NCBI RefSeq assembly: GCF_026340095.1
Contig: NZ_JAPEPO010000002.1
Location: 1,116,001 to 1,180,000, forward strand
Direction of reading: 5' to 3'
DNA from: Streptomyces sp. NBC_01446
Lineage (GTDB): Bacteria; Actinomycetota; Actinomycetes; Streptomycetales; Streptomycetaceae
Length of the DNA stretch: 64,000 nt
Every line of letters starts with the position of its first letter. Position 1 is the first letter of the stretch. Made by a program: the position numbers and the translations under genes. Shown in pieces: positions 30,577 through 39,493 of this stretch. The notes under the pieces were generated by a model. It made no database searches and had not been told where the DNA came from. It saw nothing but the letters and a program-made list of their open reading frames with translations.

Positions 30577-31296
30577 TCAGACCCCGTACCCGCAGGATCC
30601 GCCCGCCAGCAGGTCTTCGACCTCGCTGTGGGCGGCGTTGACGATGGCCGTCACCGCTTGCGCCGCTTCGGCCGAGCGGCCCGCGGCCACCGCTTCGGCC
30701 ACCTCCTGGTGGCGGCGCACCGCCGCCATGTCGATGTCGTGCGGCATCAGGGACAGCTCGCGGCGGGCCACGAGGAGTTCCTCCGTCACCTCCGCGAGCT
30801 GGGCGAACATGCCGTTGCCCGATGCCCCGAGCAGCGCTCGGTGGAAGGCCGCGTCCGCCTCGACGAAGCCGGCGCCGTCGCCGGCCCGGGCCGCGCCCGC
30901 CATGGCGCGGGCGTACTCCGACAGCGCCTGGCGGGCCTCCGCGTCACCGCTCGCAGCGGCGAGGGCCGCCGCCGAGGGCTCCACCGCGGCGCGCAGCTCG
31001 GCCAGTTCGCGCAGCTGGACCTCGCGACGGGGCGAGGCGAGGCGCCAACGGATGACCTGGGGGTCGTAGAGGTTCCACTCGGCCATCGGGCGGACCGTGA
31101 TGCCGATGCGCGGGCGGCTGGTCACCGCCCGCTTGGACTCGAGCACTCGGACGGCCTCGCGCGCGACCGTGCGCGAGACGCCGTACCGCTCCTGAACGTC
31201 CTCCAGGCGCAGGACCTCCCCGGCGCGGATCTCGTCCGCCGCGAGGGACAGGCCGATCCGGTCGACCACCTGCCCGTGCAGGCCCTGAAGTTCCAC
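30577..31296 (-). CDS. GntR/FCD family transcriptional regulator
   Basis: A 239-residue repressor. The N-terminal winged helix (residues 5-72) includes VLRLEDVQERYGVSRTVAREAVRVLESK and the wing SRPRIGITVRP. The all-helical FCD ligand domain (about 90-225) contains metal-site histidines in FHRALLGASGN and AAVRRHQEV. WNLYDPQVIRWRL between the domains is typical of the gluconate/galactonate-type subgroup. It is the last gene of a sugar-acid catabolic run on this strand, 112 bases after the lyase gene, with an inverted repeat in that gap. Sugar acid or its keto-deoxy product is the likely inducer. Confidence 0.9.
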   Translation of the reverse strand: MELQGLHGQVVDRIGLSLAADEIRAGEVLRLEDVQERYGVSRTVAREAVRVLESKRAVTSRPRIGITVRPMAEWNLYDPQVIRWRLASPRREVQLRELAELRAAVEPSAAALAAASGDAEARQALSEYARAMAGAARAGDGAGFVEADAAFHRALLGASGNGMFAQLAEVTEELLVARRELSLMPHDIDMAAVRRHQEVAEAVAAGRSAEAAQAVTAIVNAAHSEVEDLLAGGSCGYGV

Positions 31297-31358
31297 GCCA
31301 CTCCCTGTGTCGTCGTGTGCATCGGGTGCCGGCGATCCCGTCCGGTGCGCTGTTGATT

Positions 31359-31396
31359 GTCACACCTCCGGCGGGAATCGGAGCACCGGGTGTGAC
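31359..31396. promoter_or_regulatory. Inverted repeat in front of the GntR-type gene
   Basis: GTCACACC (31359-31366) and GGTGTGAC (31389-31396) are exact inverted copies 22 bases apart, in the gap between the lyase stop and the regulator start. This could be an autoregulatory site or a terminator-like structure after the lyase gene; the long loop favours two half-sites. Confidence 0.4.
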
Positions 31397-31408
31397 GTAC
31401 CCGCGGCA

Positions 31409-32386
31409 TCATCGCAGCAGCTCAGGCACCATTTCGGCGAACTCGGCGCAGAACCGGTCGATCGTGGCGATCTCCTCGCTGTCCAGGGTGTGCCCGGGTG
31501 CCCGGCAGTGCGCGGAGCCGAACCAGCCGCGGCGCACGGATATCTCCTTCTCCGCCGCGACGATCAGCTCGACGCCCTGCATCCAGTAGGAGAGGTACGG
31601 CGTCATACGGGTGTGCAGGGCGACGGCGCCGGTCTCGTCGCCGCGCTCCCAGCGGCGCCACAGCTCCACGTACAACTCCGTGAAGGAGCAGCCCGGTTGG
31701 ACGCCGATCGCGCCGCGACGCAGAGCGTCGGGGAGCTGGAGTCCGGCGTATCCGACCAGGGCGGGCAGCGGGCGCTCTCCCTGGGCCAGCGCCGCGATGA
31801 GGCGTCCGGGCGGGGCCGATTCGACCTTCACCCAGCGGAGATTGGGGTGTTCCGCGGCGAGGGTGTGCAGGGTGGGTGCGTCCAGGGCGGTGCCTGTCTG
31901 GGCGGGGGCGTACTGGACGACGACGGGCAGCGGGTCCACGGCGGCGAGCACCGACCGTACGTGGGTGAGCACGGCGTCCCGTGAGGGGCCGAGGAAGTGC
32001 GGCGGCAGGATGTTGACCGCGTCGGCCCCGCGCTCGGCGGCGCTGACGGCCTGGGCGACGGCGTGCCGGGTGGCGTGGTCGGGGACGGACACGATCGCGG
32101 CGGCGTCCGTCCGGCCGCGCGTGCGCTCCAGGAGAAGGCCGGTGAGCAGGTCCCGCTCACCCGCGTCGAGCTTGTGGAACTCGCCGGCGAAGCCCGGGAA
32201 CATCACGGAGCCGACGCCGGTGTCGAGGACGCGTTCGACGACCGTGACGAAACCGTCCGGGTCGAGGGCGCCGTCGTCACGGAAGGGGACTTCGAGTACG
32301 GGTGAGACTCCGCGAACGAGGGAGTCGACGTCCTTCGTCGACTTCTTTGGATCCTTCGTCAACTTCTCTGATTCCTCAGTACTCAT
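31409..32386 (-). CDS. Dihydrodipicolinate synthase/N-acetylneuraminate lyase family protein
   Basis: A 325-residue class I aldolase/dehydratase of the DapA superfamily. The Schiff-base lysine is in RWVKVESAPP, and a tyrosine in VVVQYAPAQ sits in the catalytic-relay position. VMFPGFAGEFHKLD replaces the GTTGE motif of true DapA, so lysine biosynthesis is unlikely. Downstream of an IlvD/Edd dehydratase, the expected substrate is a 2-keto-3-deoxy sugar acid, either cleaved or dehydrated. The first 20 residues (KLTKDPKKSTKD) are charged and poorly conserved, so the true start may be later. Confidence 0.85.
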   Translation of the reverse strand: MSTEESEKLTKDPKKSTKDVDSLVRGVSPVLEVPFRDDGALDPDGFVTVVERVLDTGVGSVMFPGFAGEFHKLDAGERDLLTGLLLERTRGRTDAAAIVSVPDHATRHAVAQAVSAAERGADAVNILPPHFLGPSRDAVLTHVRSVLAAVDPLPVVVQYAPAQTGTALDAPTLHTLAAEHPNLRWVKVESAPPGRLIAALAQGERPLPALVGYAGLQLPDALRRGAIGVQPGCSFTELYVELWRRWERGDETGAVALHTRMTPYLSYWMQGVELIVAAEKEISVRRGWFGSAHCRAPGHTLDSEEIATIDRFCAEFAEMVPELLR

Positions 32387-32395
32387 GACAGGCCA

Positions 32396-34144
32396 TCAGA
32401 ACGCCTGGCGGGGCGGGGCGGAGTCGCTGGCACCCACCAGGAAGTCGAGGTCCACACCGGTGTCGGCCTGGGTGACGTGCTGGGTGTACAGGTAGGTCCA
32501 GCCACGGTCGGCGGGCGGTGCCGGCGGCTGCCACTCGCCGCGCCGCCGCTCCAGTTCGGCGTCCTCGACCAGCACGTCGAGGCGTCGCGCGGGCACGTCG
32601 AGGCGTACGTCGTCCCCCGTGCGTACGAGGGCGAGCGGCCCGCCGACCGCGGCCTCGGGCGCGACGTGCAGGACGCAGGTGCCGAAGGCGGTGCCGGACA
32701 TGCGGGCGTCGGAGATGCGGACCATGTCGCGCACCCCGGCGTCCAGGAGCTTCTTCGGGAGCTGGAGGTTGCCGACCTCGGGCATACCGGGGTAGCCCTT
32801 GGGGCCGGTGTTGCGGACGATGAGGACGGTGTCGGCCGTGACGTCCAGGTCGGGGTCCTCGGCGACGGCGAGGTAGTCCTCCAGCGAGTCGAAGACGAGC
32901 GCGGGCCCGGTGTGGCTGAGCAGCTTCGGGTCGGCGGCCGACTGCTTGATGACGGCGCCGTTCGGCGCGAGGTTGCCGCGCAGCACGGCGGTGCCGGTGC
33001 CGGCGGGCTGCACCGGACGGTCCATGGGCCGGATCACCTCGCGGTCGTGGACCTGCGCGCCCTCGCAGTTGTCGACGAGGCCGCGTCCGGTGACGGTGAC
33101 CGTGTCGCGGTGGAGCTGGTCGCGCAGGTCGTTGACGAGCGCGGGCAGTCCGCCGGCGTACGCGAACTCCTCCATGAGGAAGCGCCCCGACGGCATCAGG
33201 TCGATGAGCAGCGGGAGTTCGGCGCCGAGACGGTCGAAGTCGTCGAGGGCGAGCGGCACGCCGAGGCGGCCCGCGATGGCGAGGAGGTGGACGACGGCGT
33301 TGGTGGAGCCGCCGATGGCCGCGTTGATCCGGATGGCGTTCTCGAAGGCGGCGCGCGTCATGATGCGTCCCGGGGTGAGGTCGCCGCCGGCGAGTGCGAC
33401 GGCGCGGGCGCCGGTCTCCTCGGCGAGGGTGCCGCGGCGTGCGTCGACCGCGGGCAGGCCCGAGCCGCCGGGGAGCATCATGCCGAGAGCCTCGGTCAGG
33501 CACGCCATGGTGGAGGCGGTGCCCATCGTCATGCAGTGACCGGCGCTGCGGTTGAGGGAGCTCTCGAACTCGGTGAACTCCTCCTGGGTGATGGTCCCGG
33601 CCCGCAATTCCTCGGTCATGCGCCAGATGTCCGTGCCCGAGCCGACGTTGTGGCCCTGGAAACGCCCGTTGAGCATCGGGCCGCCGGTGAAGACGATCGC
33701 GGGAACGCCCGCGCTCGCGGCGCCCATGAGGGCGGCGGGGGTGGTCTTGTCACAGCCGGTGAGCAGGACGACGGCGTCCAGGGGGTTGGCCCGTATCTGT
33801 TCCTCGATCTCCATCGCGGCGAGGTTGCGGTAGAGCATCGAGGTGGGGCGCAGGAACGGCTCGCCCAGGGACATGGCGGGGAATTCGAGGGGGAAGCCGC
33901 CGGCCTGGAGGACGCCGCGCTTCACGGCGTCGGCGATGAGCTGGAGGTGGCCGTTGCAGGGCGTCAGTTCGGAGAAGGTGTTGCAGATGCCGATGACCGG
34001 GCGGCCGTCGAAGTTGTGACCGCCGCGGCCCATCGCGCGCAGATGGTGGCGGGAGATGAAGCCGTTCTTGCCGCCGTCGCCGAACCAGGCGCGGGAGCGC
34101 AGCGGCGCCTCGCTGTCGGCGGGCGTGGGTTCGAGCGCGGCCAT
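32396..34144 (-). CDS. IlvD/Edd family sugar-acid dehydratase
   Basis: A 582-residue iron-sulfur dehydratase. The cluster cysteines are in CNTFSELTPCNGH and LLTGCDKTTPAALMGA, and a third conserved cysteine is near NRSAGHCMTMGTAST. GGSTNAVVHLLAI and DARMSGTAFG complete the family pattern. The sequence is closer to sugar-acid dehydratases (arabinonate/xylonate type) than to biosynthetic IlvD, and the neighbours agree: a DapA-family lyase 9 bases downstream, an MFS transporter divergent and a GntR regulator. It converts an aldonic acid to its 2-keto-3-deoxy form. ATG 34144 follows GGAAGGA. Confidence 0.88.
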   Translation of the reverse strand: MAALEPTPADSEAPLRSRAWFGDGGKNGFISRHHLRAMGRGGHNFDGRPVIGICNTFSELTPCNGHLQLIADAVKRGVLQAGGFPLEFPAMSLGEPFLRPTSMLYRNLAAMEIEEQIRANPLDAVVLLTGCDKTTPAALMGAASAGVPAIVFTGGPMLNGRFQGHNVGSGTDIWRMTEELRAGTITQEEFTEFESSLNRSAGHCMTMGTASTMACLTEALGMMLPGGSGLPAVDARRGTLAEETGARAVALAGGDLTPGRIMTRAAFENAIRINAAIGGSTNAVVHLLAIAGRLGVPLALDDFDRLGAELPLLIDLMPSGRFLMEEFAYAGGLPALVNDLRDQLHRDTVTVTGRGLVDNCEGAQVHDREVIRPMDRPVQPAGTGTAVLRGNLAPNGAVIKQSAADPKLLSHTGPALVFDSLEDYLAVAEDPDLDVTADTVLIVRNTGPKGYPGMPEVGNLQLPKKLLDAGVRDMVRISDARMSGTAFGTCVLHVAPEAAVGGPLALVRTGDDVRLDVPARRLDVLVEDAELERRRGEWQPPAPPADRGWTYLYTQHVTQADTGVDLDFLVGASDSAPPRQAF

Positions 34145-34213
34145 GTGTGGTCCTTCCGGTGTGATGCCGGGGCCGTGACCGCGGCCGTGATCAAGCCGTG
34201 TCCGACACACCTC

Positions 34214-34243
34214 TTCAATGGTGCTATCAAATCACGATACGGT
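34214..34243 (+). promoter_or_regulatory. Candidate promoter/operator of the MFS transporter
   Basis: TTCAAT, 18 bases, TACGGT lies in the divergent region between the dehydratase and transporter genes. The spacer contains TATC-N7-GATA (34225-34239), a possible GntR half-site pair. Confidence 0.4.
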
Positions 34244-34297
34244 CCCGGCGTGTCCAGAGGATCGACGCGGATCCGGCACGAACGACGTGGGAGAGCC

Positions 34298-35620
34298 GTG
34301 GAATCGACAGTCATGAAGGCGGTGACCCGGCGGCTGATGCCGTTCCTGGTCCTGCTGTATCTGGTGGCGTACATAGACCGGTCGAACGTCGGCTTCGCCA
34401 AGCTGACGCTCCAGGACCAACTCGGCCTTTCGAACGCCGCGTTCACCTTCGGCCAGGTGGCGTTCTTCATCGCGTACGCGATCTTCGAGGTGCCCAGCAA
34501 CGTCTACCTCGACCGGTTCGGCGCGCGCCGCTGGTTCACCCGCATCATGCTCAGCTGGGGCGTGGTGACCGTACTGACGGCGCTGGTCAGCAACGACTGG
34601 CAGTTCTACGCCGCGCGCTTCCTGCTCGGCGTCGCCGAGGCCGGCTTCTACCCGGGAGTCCTCTACTACCTCACCAAGTGGTACCCGTACCGCTACCGGG
34701 CGCGCATGACTGGCTGGTTCATGATGTCCGCGCCGCTCGCCTTCATCATCGGCAACCCCGTGATGGGCGCGCTCGACGACCTCGACGGCACGTTCGGGCT
34801 CGAGGGCTGGCAGTGGATCTTCATCGCGACGGGCGTGCCGGCGATCGTGCTCGGCTTCGTCACCCTGCGGCTCCTGCCCGACGGTCCCGAAGGCGTGCGC
34901 TGGCTCGCGGCCGAGGAGCGGGCCTGGATCGCCGGTGAACTCACCGCCGAGGCCGCCGTGTTGGGTGAGCGCGGACACGGCAGTCCGCTGCGCGCGCTGC
35001 GCGACAAGCGCGTGGTCCTGCTGTCGCTCTTCTACCTGTGCTTCCCGCTCGGCGCCTACGGGCTGAGCTTCTGGCTGCCGACGATCGTCGACGGCTTCGG
35101 CGGCCTCTCCACGACGGCCACCGGCTTCATCACCGCCATCCCGTACGTCTTCGTGGCCATCGGCCTGTACGTCGTGCCGAAACTCGCCGACCGCAGCGGT
35201 ACGCGCTACCCGTGGATCGCGGGCACCGCCGCCCTCGGCGCCCTCGGCCTCGCGGCCAGCGCCCTGACCGGCAACCACGTGCTGCAGATGGCCTTCATCA
35301 GCGTGGCCGCGATGTGCATCTTCGCGGGGCAGCCGGTGCTGTGGTCGCTCCCCTCACGCTTCCTGACGGGGATTCAGGCGGCCTCCGGCATCGCGGTGAT
35401 CAACGCCGTGGGCAATCTGGGCGGCGGCTTCGGACCGATGGGAATCGGCGTGGTCGTCGACCGCACGGGGTCGGCCGTGGGCGGCCTGTGGTTCCTGGTC
35501 GCCGCCATGGTCATCGCGGCCGTCGCCACACCGGGTATCCGGCGGCTCGTCGAGGGCGGGCCCGTGGTCGCCCACGCGCCCGACACGTCGGCCACGGCCA
35601 CAGGGCGTACGACGGTCTGA
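34298..35620 (+). CDS. MFS transporter, anion:cation symporter (ACS) type
   Basis: A 440-residue transporter with about 12 membrane segments. The first segment and loop (LMPFLVLLYLVAYIDRSNVGFAKL) and the motif YLDRFGARRWF are typical of the ACS family that takes up hexuronates, glucarate, tartrate and similar acids with protons. GTG 34298 has GGGAG upstream; ATG 34313 is an alternative. It is divergent from the sugar-acid dehydratase and probably imports its substrate. Confidence 0.9.
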   Translation: MESTVMKAVTRRLMPFLVLLYLVAYIDRSNVGFAKLTLQDQLGLSNAAFTFGQVAFFIAYAIFEVPSNVYLDRFGARRWFTRIMLSWGVVTVLTALVSNDWQFYAARFLLGVAEAGFYPGVLYYLTKWYPYRYRARMTGWFMMSAPLAFIIGNPVMGALDDLDGTFGLEGWQWIFIATGVPAIVLGFVTLRLLPDGPEGVRWLAAEERAWIAGELTAEAAVLGERGHGSPLRALRDKRVVLLSLFYLCFPLGAYGLSFWLPTIVDGFGGLSTTATGFITAIPYVFVAIGLYVVPKLADRSGTRYPWIAGTAALGALGLAASALTGNHVLQMAFISVAAMCIFAGQPVLWSLPSRFLTGIQAASGIAVINAVGNLGGGFGPMGIGVVVDRTGSAVGGLWFLVAAMVIAAVATPGIRRLVEGGPVVAHAPDTSATATGRTTV

Positions 35621-35678
35621 ACGCGGCGAGGGCGACGGGACACGGTGGGGACGACGGGACGCCCCCACCGCGACGGCT

Positions 35679-36824
35679 TCACGCGCCGAGGCACTCGCGT
35701 ACAGCCGCGATCAGGCGGTTGGCGCGGGCGTCGCCGTGGCCGATCATGCGGTTGGCCACATAGGCGAAGCCGACCCCGAACTCGTCGTCACCGAAGGCGA
35801 ATTGGCCGCCGGCACCGTCGTTCCCGAAGCTGCTTGCGCCGAGCATCGGGCGGAAGGAAGGCGAGTCGAGAAGGAAGCCCGAGCCCCAGCGCGCTCCGGC
35901 GTCGAAGCCGAGCCAGCCCTTGCCGGAGGACAGCTCGCGCAGCGCGTCGGTCACGGTGTCCGCCGTGAGCAGCCGTTCGCGGCCCCCGATCCCGGTGACG
36001 GCCGCCGCGTAGAGCCCGGCGAGGCCGCTCGCGGAGGCGACGGCGCCGGCCCCGGGAAGTTCCATGGCGTGCAGTTCGGGGTCGTTCCAGCCGTGTGGCT
36101 CGTCGAGGCCCGGGAAGGCCAGCGCGCCGTTCATCGTCACGATGCGCGTGAGCAGATGCTCGGGCCCGGGCATACCGGGGCGCCCCTCGGCCTCGGCGAG
36201 CCGGGCCACGCGTTCCGACTCGTGGGCGGGCAGGCCGATCCAGGCCCGCAGCCCGAGCGGGTCACCGATCGCACGGCGGAAGTACGCGCCCGGGGTGAGG
36301 CCCGTGATCCGCCGGATCACCTCGCCGACAAGGAAGCCGAGGACATGGCCGTGGTACTCGTACGCGGTGCCGGGCTCCCACAGCGGCTTCTGCTCCTCGA
36401 TCGCGCGGATCACCGGCGTCCATCCGGCGATCTCCTCGAAGGACAGCACCGGGTCGAGGGCAGGGACTCCCGCCCGGTGCCCGAGCACCATGCGCGTAGT
36501 GATGGTCTCCTTGCCGTGCTGTGCGAACTCGGGCCAGTACCGGCTGACGGGCGCGTCGAGGTCGAGCCGCCCCTCCTGGGCGAGGAGATGCGCGCCGACG
36601 CTCACCAGTCCCTTGGCCACGGAGAAGACGGGGACGGGGGTGTCCTGTTCCCAGGCACGCCCGGTCCGCTCGTCCGCGACACCGCCCCACAGGTCGACGA
36701 CCTTGCGTCCCTCGGCGAACACCGTGACGGCGGCGCCGAGTTCGGGGAACTCCGTGAAGTTCCGCGCGAACACGTCGGCGACGGCCCCGAACCGTTCGTC
36801 GGACCATCCGTGGCGCTGCTCCAT
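35679..36824 (-). CDS. Serine beta-lactamase-fold hydrolase (EstB/class C-like)
   Basis: A 381-residue protein of the beta-lactamase/transpeptidase-like family. The nucleophile motif is SVAK (FSVAKGLVSVG, SxxK near residue 70), with YEYHG in the YxN position and FGNDGAGG in the place of the HxG/KTG motif. Members with this pattern are mostly esterases or peptidases; resistance is not implied. No signal peptide is visible. ATG 36824 gives the normal family N-terminus. The 283 bases upstream hold the promoter and TPP riboswitch of the divergent cytX operon. Confidence 0.85.
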   Translation of the reverse strand: MEQRHGWSDERFGAVADVFARNFTEFPELGAAVTVFAEGRKVVDLWGGVADERTGRAWEQDTPVPVFSVAKGLVSVGAHLLAQEGRLDLDAPVSRYWPEFAQHGKETITTRMVLGHRAGVPALDPVLSFEEIAGWTPVIRAIEEQKPLWEPGTAYEYHGHVLGFLVGEVIRRITGLTPGAYFRRAIGDPLGLRAWIGLPAHESERVARLAEAEGRPGMPGPEHLLTRIVTMNGALAFPGLDEPHGWNDPELHAMELPGAGAVASASGLAGLYAAAVTGIGGRERLLTADTVTDALRELSSGKGWLGFDAGARWGSGFLLDSPSFRPMLGASSFGNDGAGGQFAFGDDEFGVGFAYVANRMIGHGDARANRLIAAVRECLGA

Positions 36825-36995
36825 CGTGTCCCGTCCTCCGCGCGTCCCTGGGTACGCGGACTGCCGTGCAGGGGTGCCCGGACCGTCCGCGATCTTCGAA
36901 TCGATCACGGTACGGAGGCGTGCGGCACTCCTCCAACGAATTACGCGCGGCGGGTGTGCGACGCCCACGCAGCGGACGCCGCCCCTCCCCCGGGG

Positions 36996-37023
36996 TTGCC
37001 TCCTCGAACAGGGAAGCTACCCT
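36996..37023 (+). promoter_or_regulatory. Probable promoter of the cytX-thiD operon
   Basis: TTGCCT, 16 bases, TACCCT. Transcription would begin about 37030, immediately before the TPP aptamer. Confidence 0.55.
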
Positions 37024-37032
37024 TGCCGACGT

Positions 37033-37113
37033 ACCGGACACGGGGTGCCCCGCACGAGGGCTGAGATCACACCCGTCGAACCTGAACCAGTTAGCACTGG
37101 CGGAGGGATGTCA
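37033..37113 (+). promoter_or_regulatory. TPP (thi-box) riboswitch
   Basis: The conserved thi-box elements appear in order: ACGGGGTGCCC, then GGCTGAGATCACACCC (the CTGAGA pyrimidine-sensing helix), then CGAACCTGAACC, AGTTAGCACTGG and CGGAGGGATGTC. It precedes a hydroxymethylpyrimidine transporter and thiD, exactly where thiamine pyrophosphate control is expected. The GGAGGG that serves as ribosome-binding site for cytX (37102-37107) is part of the aptamer's 3' strand, so ligand binding should hide it and shut down translation directly. Confidence 0.97.
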
Positions 37114-37116
37114 GCC

Positions 37117-38553
37117 ATGTCGTTGCCCCATGCCCCGAGCAGCACCGGGACCACCGGACCGCGCTCCGTCTTCGACGGGCGGATGCCGGCCGCGCCCGGT
37201 GACCTGCGGGTCGAGGCGCACGGGATCGCGCCGGTCCCCGAGAGCCACCGCTACGGCGGCGCCGGGCGCCTGTTCACCGTGTGGTTCGCCCCCAACCTGA
37301 CCATGACCGGTGTCTTCACCGGCACCGTCGGCATCGCACTCGGCCTGGACTTCGCCACCGCGCTGGCCGCCGTCGTCATCGGCACCCTCGTCGGCGCCGT
37401 GCCCACCGCGTATCTCGGTACGTGGGGCAGCGCGACCGGGGCGGGACAGCTTCCGCTGGCGCGGCTCGCGTTCGGCCGGGCCGTCGCGGTGCCCGGCGCC
37501 CTGCAGTGGCTGTCGTCGGTCGCCTGGGACGCGCTGATCGGCCTGTTCGGCGGTGACGCGCTCGCCCGGCTGTGCGGCTGGCCCTTCTGGGTCGGCGTGC
37601 TCGTGATGATGCTGGCGCAGGGCGCGCTCGGCGTGCTCGGCTACGAGGCCGTCCACCGGCTCCAGAAGCTGATGACCTTCGTACTCGCCGCCGCGTTCGT
37701 GATCCTGGCCGTCAAGCTCCTCGACGGTGTCCATCCCGTCACCACCGGGGCCGCACACGGGGCCGACCAGGCCGGCGCGTTCGTCCTCACCAGCACGATC
37801 GCGCTCAGCCTGTCACTGTCCTGGGCCCCTTACGCCAGCGACTTCAGCCGCTATCTTCCGGCCGCCACATCCCGTAAGCGCATGTTCTGGTTCACGCTCC
37901 TCGGCGTCACCGTCTCCTTCGTCGCCGTCCAGGCGCTGGGGCTGTGGGGCGCCTCAGTGTTCACCGACCAGACCGCGCGCGGGGTCGACGAGCTGCTCGG
38001 CGGGGGCGTTCTCGGCTCCTTCGGGCTGCTCGCCGTGGCGCTCGCGGCCCTGTGCAGCAACGCCATGAACGACTACAGCGGCTCGCTGGCCCTGCAGACG
38101 ATCGGCGTCCGGGTCCCGCGACCGCTCGCGGCGGCGCTCGCCGCGGTGCTCGGCTTCCCGCTGGTGCTGTGGATGCACGCCGCCGACACCGCGGCCCGCT
38201 TCCAGAACGTGCTGCTCTTCGTCGGCTACTGGATCCCCGGCTTCGTCGCGGTCGTGGCCGTCGACTGGTTCGCGCGCGCCAGGGCCCGGGGCGGCGCGCC
38301 GGTCGACCTGGCCGCCGAGAGCGCCCGGCCGCAGCCCTGGTGGCCCGGGCTCCTCGCCTTCGTCGCCGCCTTCGCCGCCGCGGTCCCGTTCATGGACAGC
38401 GGCCTGTACGTGGGCCCGGTCGCGAAGGCCCTGCACGGCGCCGACCTCGCGTACTACGTGGCCTTCGTCGCCGCACTCGTCGTGTACGCGCCCCTCAGGC
38501 TGCGCCGCCCGACCTCTGACACCGAGACCGCACCGCAGGAGGCCCGCACATGA
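37117..38553 (+). CDS. cytX: Hydroxymethylpyrimidine transporter CytX (NCS1 family)
   Basis: A 478-residue permease of the nucleobase:cation symporter-1 family with about 12 membrane segments. Recognisable parts are TVWFAPNLTMTG in the first segment, WAPYASDFSRYLP in segment 6 and SNAMNDYSGSLALQTIG in segment 8. It imports the thiamine pyrimidine precursor. ATG 37117 is 9 bases after GGAGGG; an in-frame ATG at 37108 lies inside the aptamer and is less likely. It is under the TPP riboswitch and overlaps thiD by 4 bases. Confidence 0.94.
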   Translation: MSLPHAPSSTGTTGPRSVFDGRMPAAPGDLRVEAHGIAPVPESHRYGGAGRLFTVWFAPNLTMTGVFTGTVGIALGLDFATALAAVVIGTLVGAVPTAYLGTWGSATGAGQLPLARLAFGRAVAVPGALQWLSSVAWDALIGLFGGDALARLCGWPFWVGVLVMMLAQGALGVLGYEAVHRLQKLMTFVLAAAFVILAVKLLDGVHPVTTGAAHGADQAGAFVLTSTIALSLSLSWAPYASDFSRYLPAATSRKRMFWFTLLGVTVSFVAVQALGLWGASVFTDQTARGVDELLGGGVLGSFGLLAVALAALCSNAMNDYSGSLALQTIGVRVPRPLAAALAAVLGFPLVLWMHAADTAARFQNVLLFVGYWIPGFVAVVAVDWFARARARGGAPVDLAAESARPQPWWPGLLAFVAAFAAAVPFMDSGLYVGPVAKALHGADLAYYVAFVAALVVYAPLRLRRPTSDTETAPQEART

Positions 38554-39395
38554 CCGTGCCCGCGAGCACCGGACGCGTCGCGCCGCCCCGCGTCCTGACC
38601 GTCGCCGGTTCGGACTCGGGCGGTGGCGCCGGGATCCAGGCCGACCTCAAGACGATGCTGGCGCTCGGCGCCCACGGCATGAGCGTCCTGACGGCCGTCA
38701 CCGCGCAGAACTCCCTGGGGGTCCAGGGAGCGTGGGAACTCCCTGTCGACGCGGTGCGCACGCAGTACCGCAGCGTCGTGGACGACATCGGCGTCCAGGC
38801 GGTCAAGACCGGGATGCTCTCCTCGCCGGTGCTCGTCGAGGCGGTGGCCGAACTGCTCGCCGGTACGGACGCCCCCGTGGTCGTGGACCCGGTGAGCGTC
38901 TCCAAGCACGGCGATCCCCTGCTCGCCGAGGACGCGCTGGACGCGGTGCGCACCAAGCTGCTGCCGGTCGCGACGGTGGCCACGCCGAACCTGGACGAGG
39001 TGGCACAGCTGACCGGTCTCGCCGTCACGGACGACGACGGCATGCGCCGGGCCGCGGCGCGGCTCCTGTCGTTCGGGCCGCGCTGGGTGGTCGTCAAGGG
39101 CGGCCATCTGCCCGGGGCGGCCGTGGACCTGCTCACCGACGGCACGGAGGAGCACTGGCTGCGCGCTCCCCGCCACGACAACCGGCACACGCACGGCACC
39201 GGATGCACCCTGGCGTCGGCCGTCGCCGTGGGTCTCGCCCGCGGCCTGCCCGTGCCGGAGTCCGTCCGTCTGGCGAAGGAGTACGTCACGGGGGCGATCG
39301 CCGCCGGGTTCGCGCTGGGTTCGGGCATCGGCCCGGTCGACCACGGGTGGCGCCTGCCGGGCGATCGGTCCAAGGCCGCGGAGCGCACGGACTGA
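38550..39395 (+). CDS. thiD: Hydroxymethylpyrimidine/phosphomethylpyrimidine kinase ThiD
   Basis: A 281-residue ribokinase-fold enzyme that phosphorylates HMP and HMP-phosphate in thiamine synthesis. It opens with VLTVAGSDSGGGAGIQADLKT, has TAQNSLGVQG in the substrate loop and NTHGT-like HTHGTGCTLASAVA as the anion hole and catalytic aspartate region. In this protein the last motif reads GTGCTLAS where other ribokinase members have GAGD, which is normal for ThiD. The ATGA overlap with cytX puts it under the same riboswitch. Confidence 0.96.
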   Translation: MTVPASTGRVAPPRVLTVAGSDSGGGAGIQADLKTMLALGAHGMSVLTAVTAQNSLGVQGAWELPVDAVRTQYRSVVDDIGVQAVKTGMLSSPVLVEAVAELLAGTDAPVVVDPVSVSKHGDPLLAEDALDAVRTKLLPVATVATPNLDEVAQLTGLAVTDDDGMRRAAARLLSFGPRWVVVKGGHLPGAAVDLLTDGTEEHWLRAPRHDNRHTHGTGCTLASAVAVGLARGLPVPESVRLAKEYVTGAIAAGFALGSGIGPVDHGWRLPGDRSKAAERTD

Positions 39396-39493
39396 GAGCC
39401 GCCGGGGCCACCTGACGCACGCGCGACACGCCCACCTGCACACAATCAGGGCCCGATGTGCGTTCCGGCGCTCCGGTCCACTTGACTGTTGCC

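Noticed and set aside
32477..34297. Long N-terminal extension of the MFS transporter
   Set aside because: It runs antisense through the whole dehydratase gene; the transporter similarity begins only after GTG 34298, which has a ribosome-binding site.
35679..36824. Antibiotic-inactivating beta-lactamase
   Set aside because: SxxK is present but the other motifs are those of EstB-like esterases and there is no export signal.
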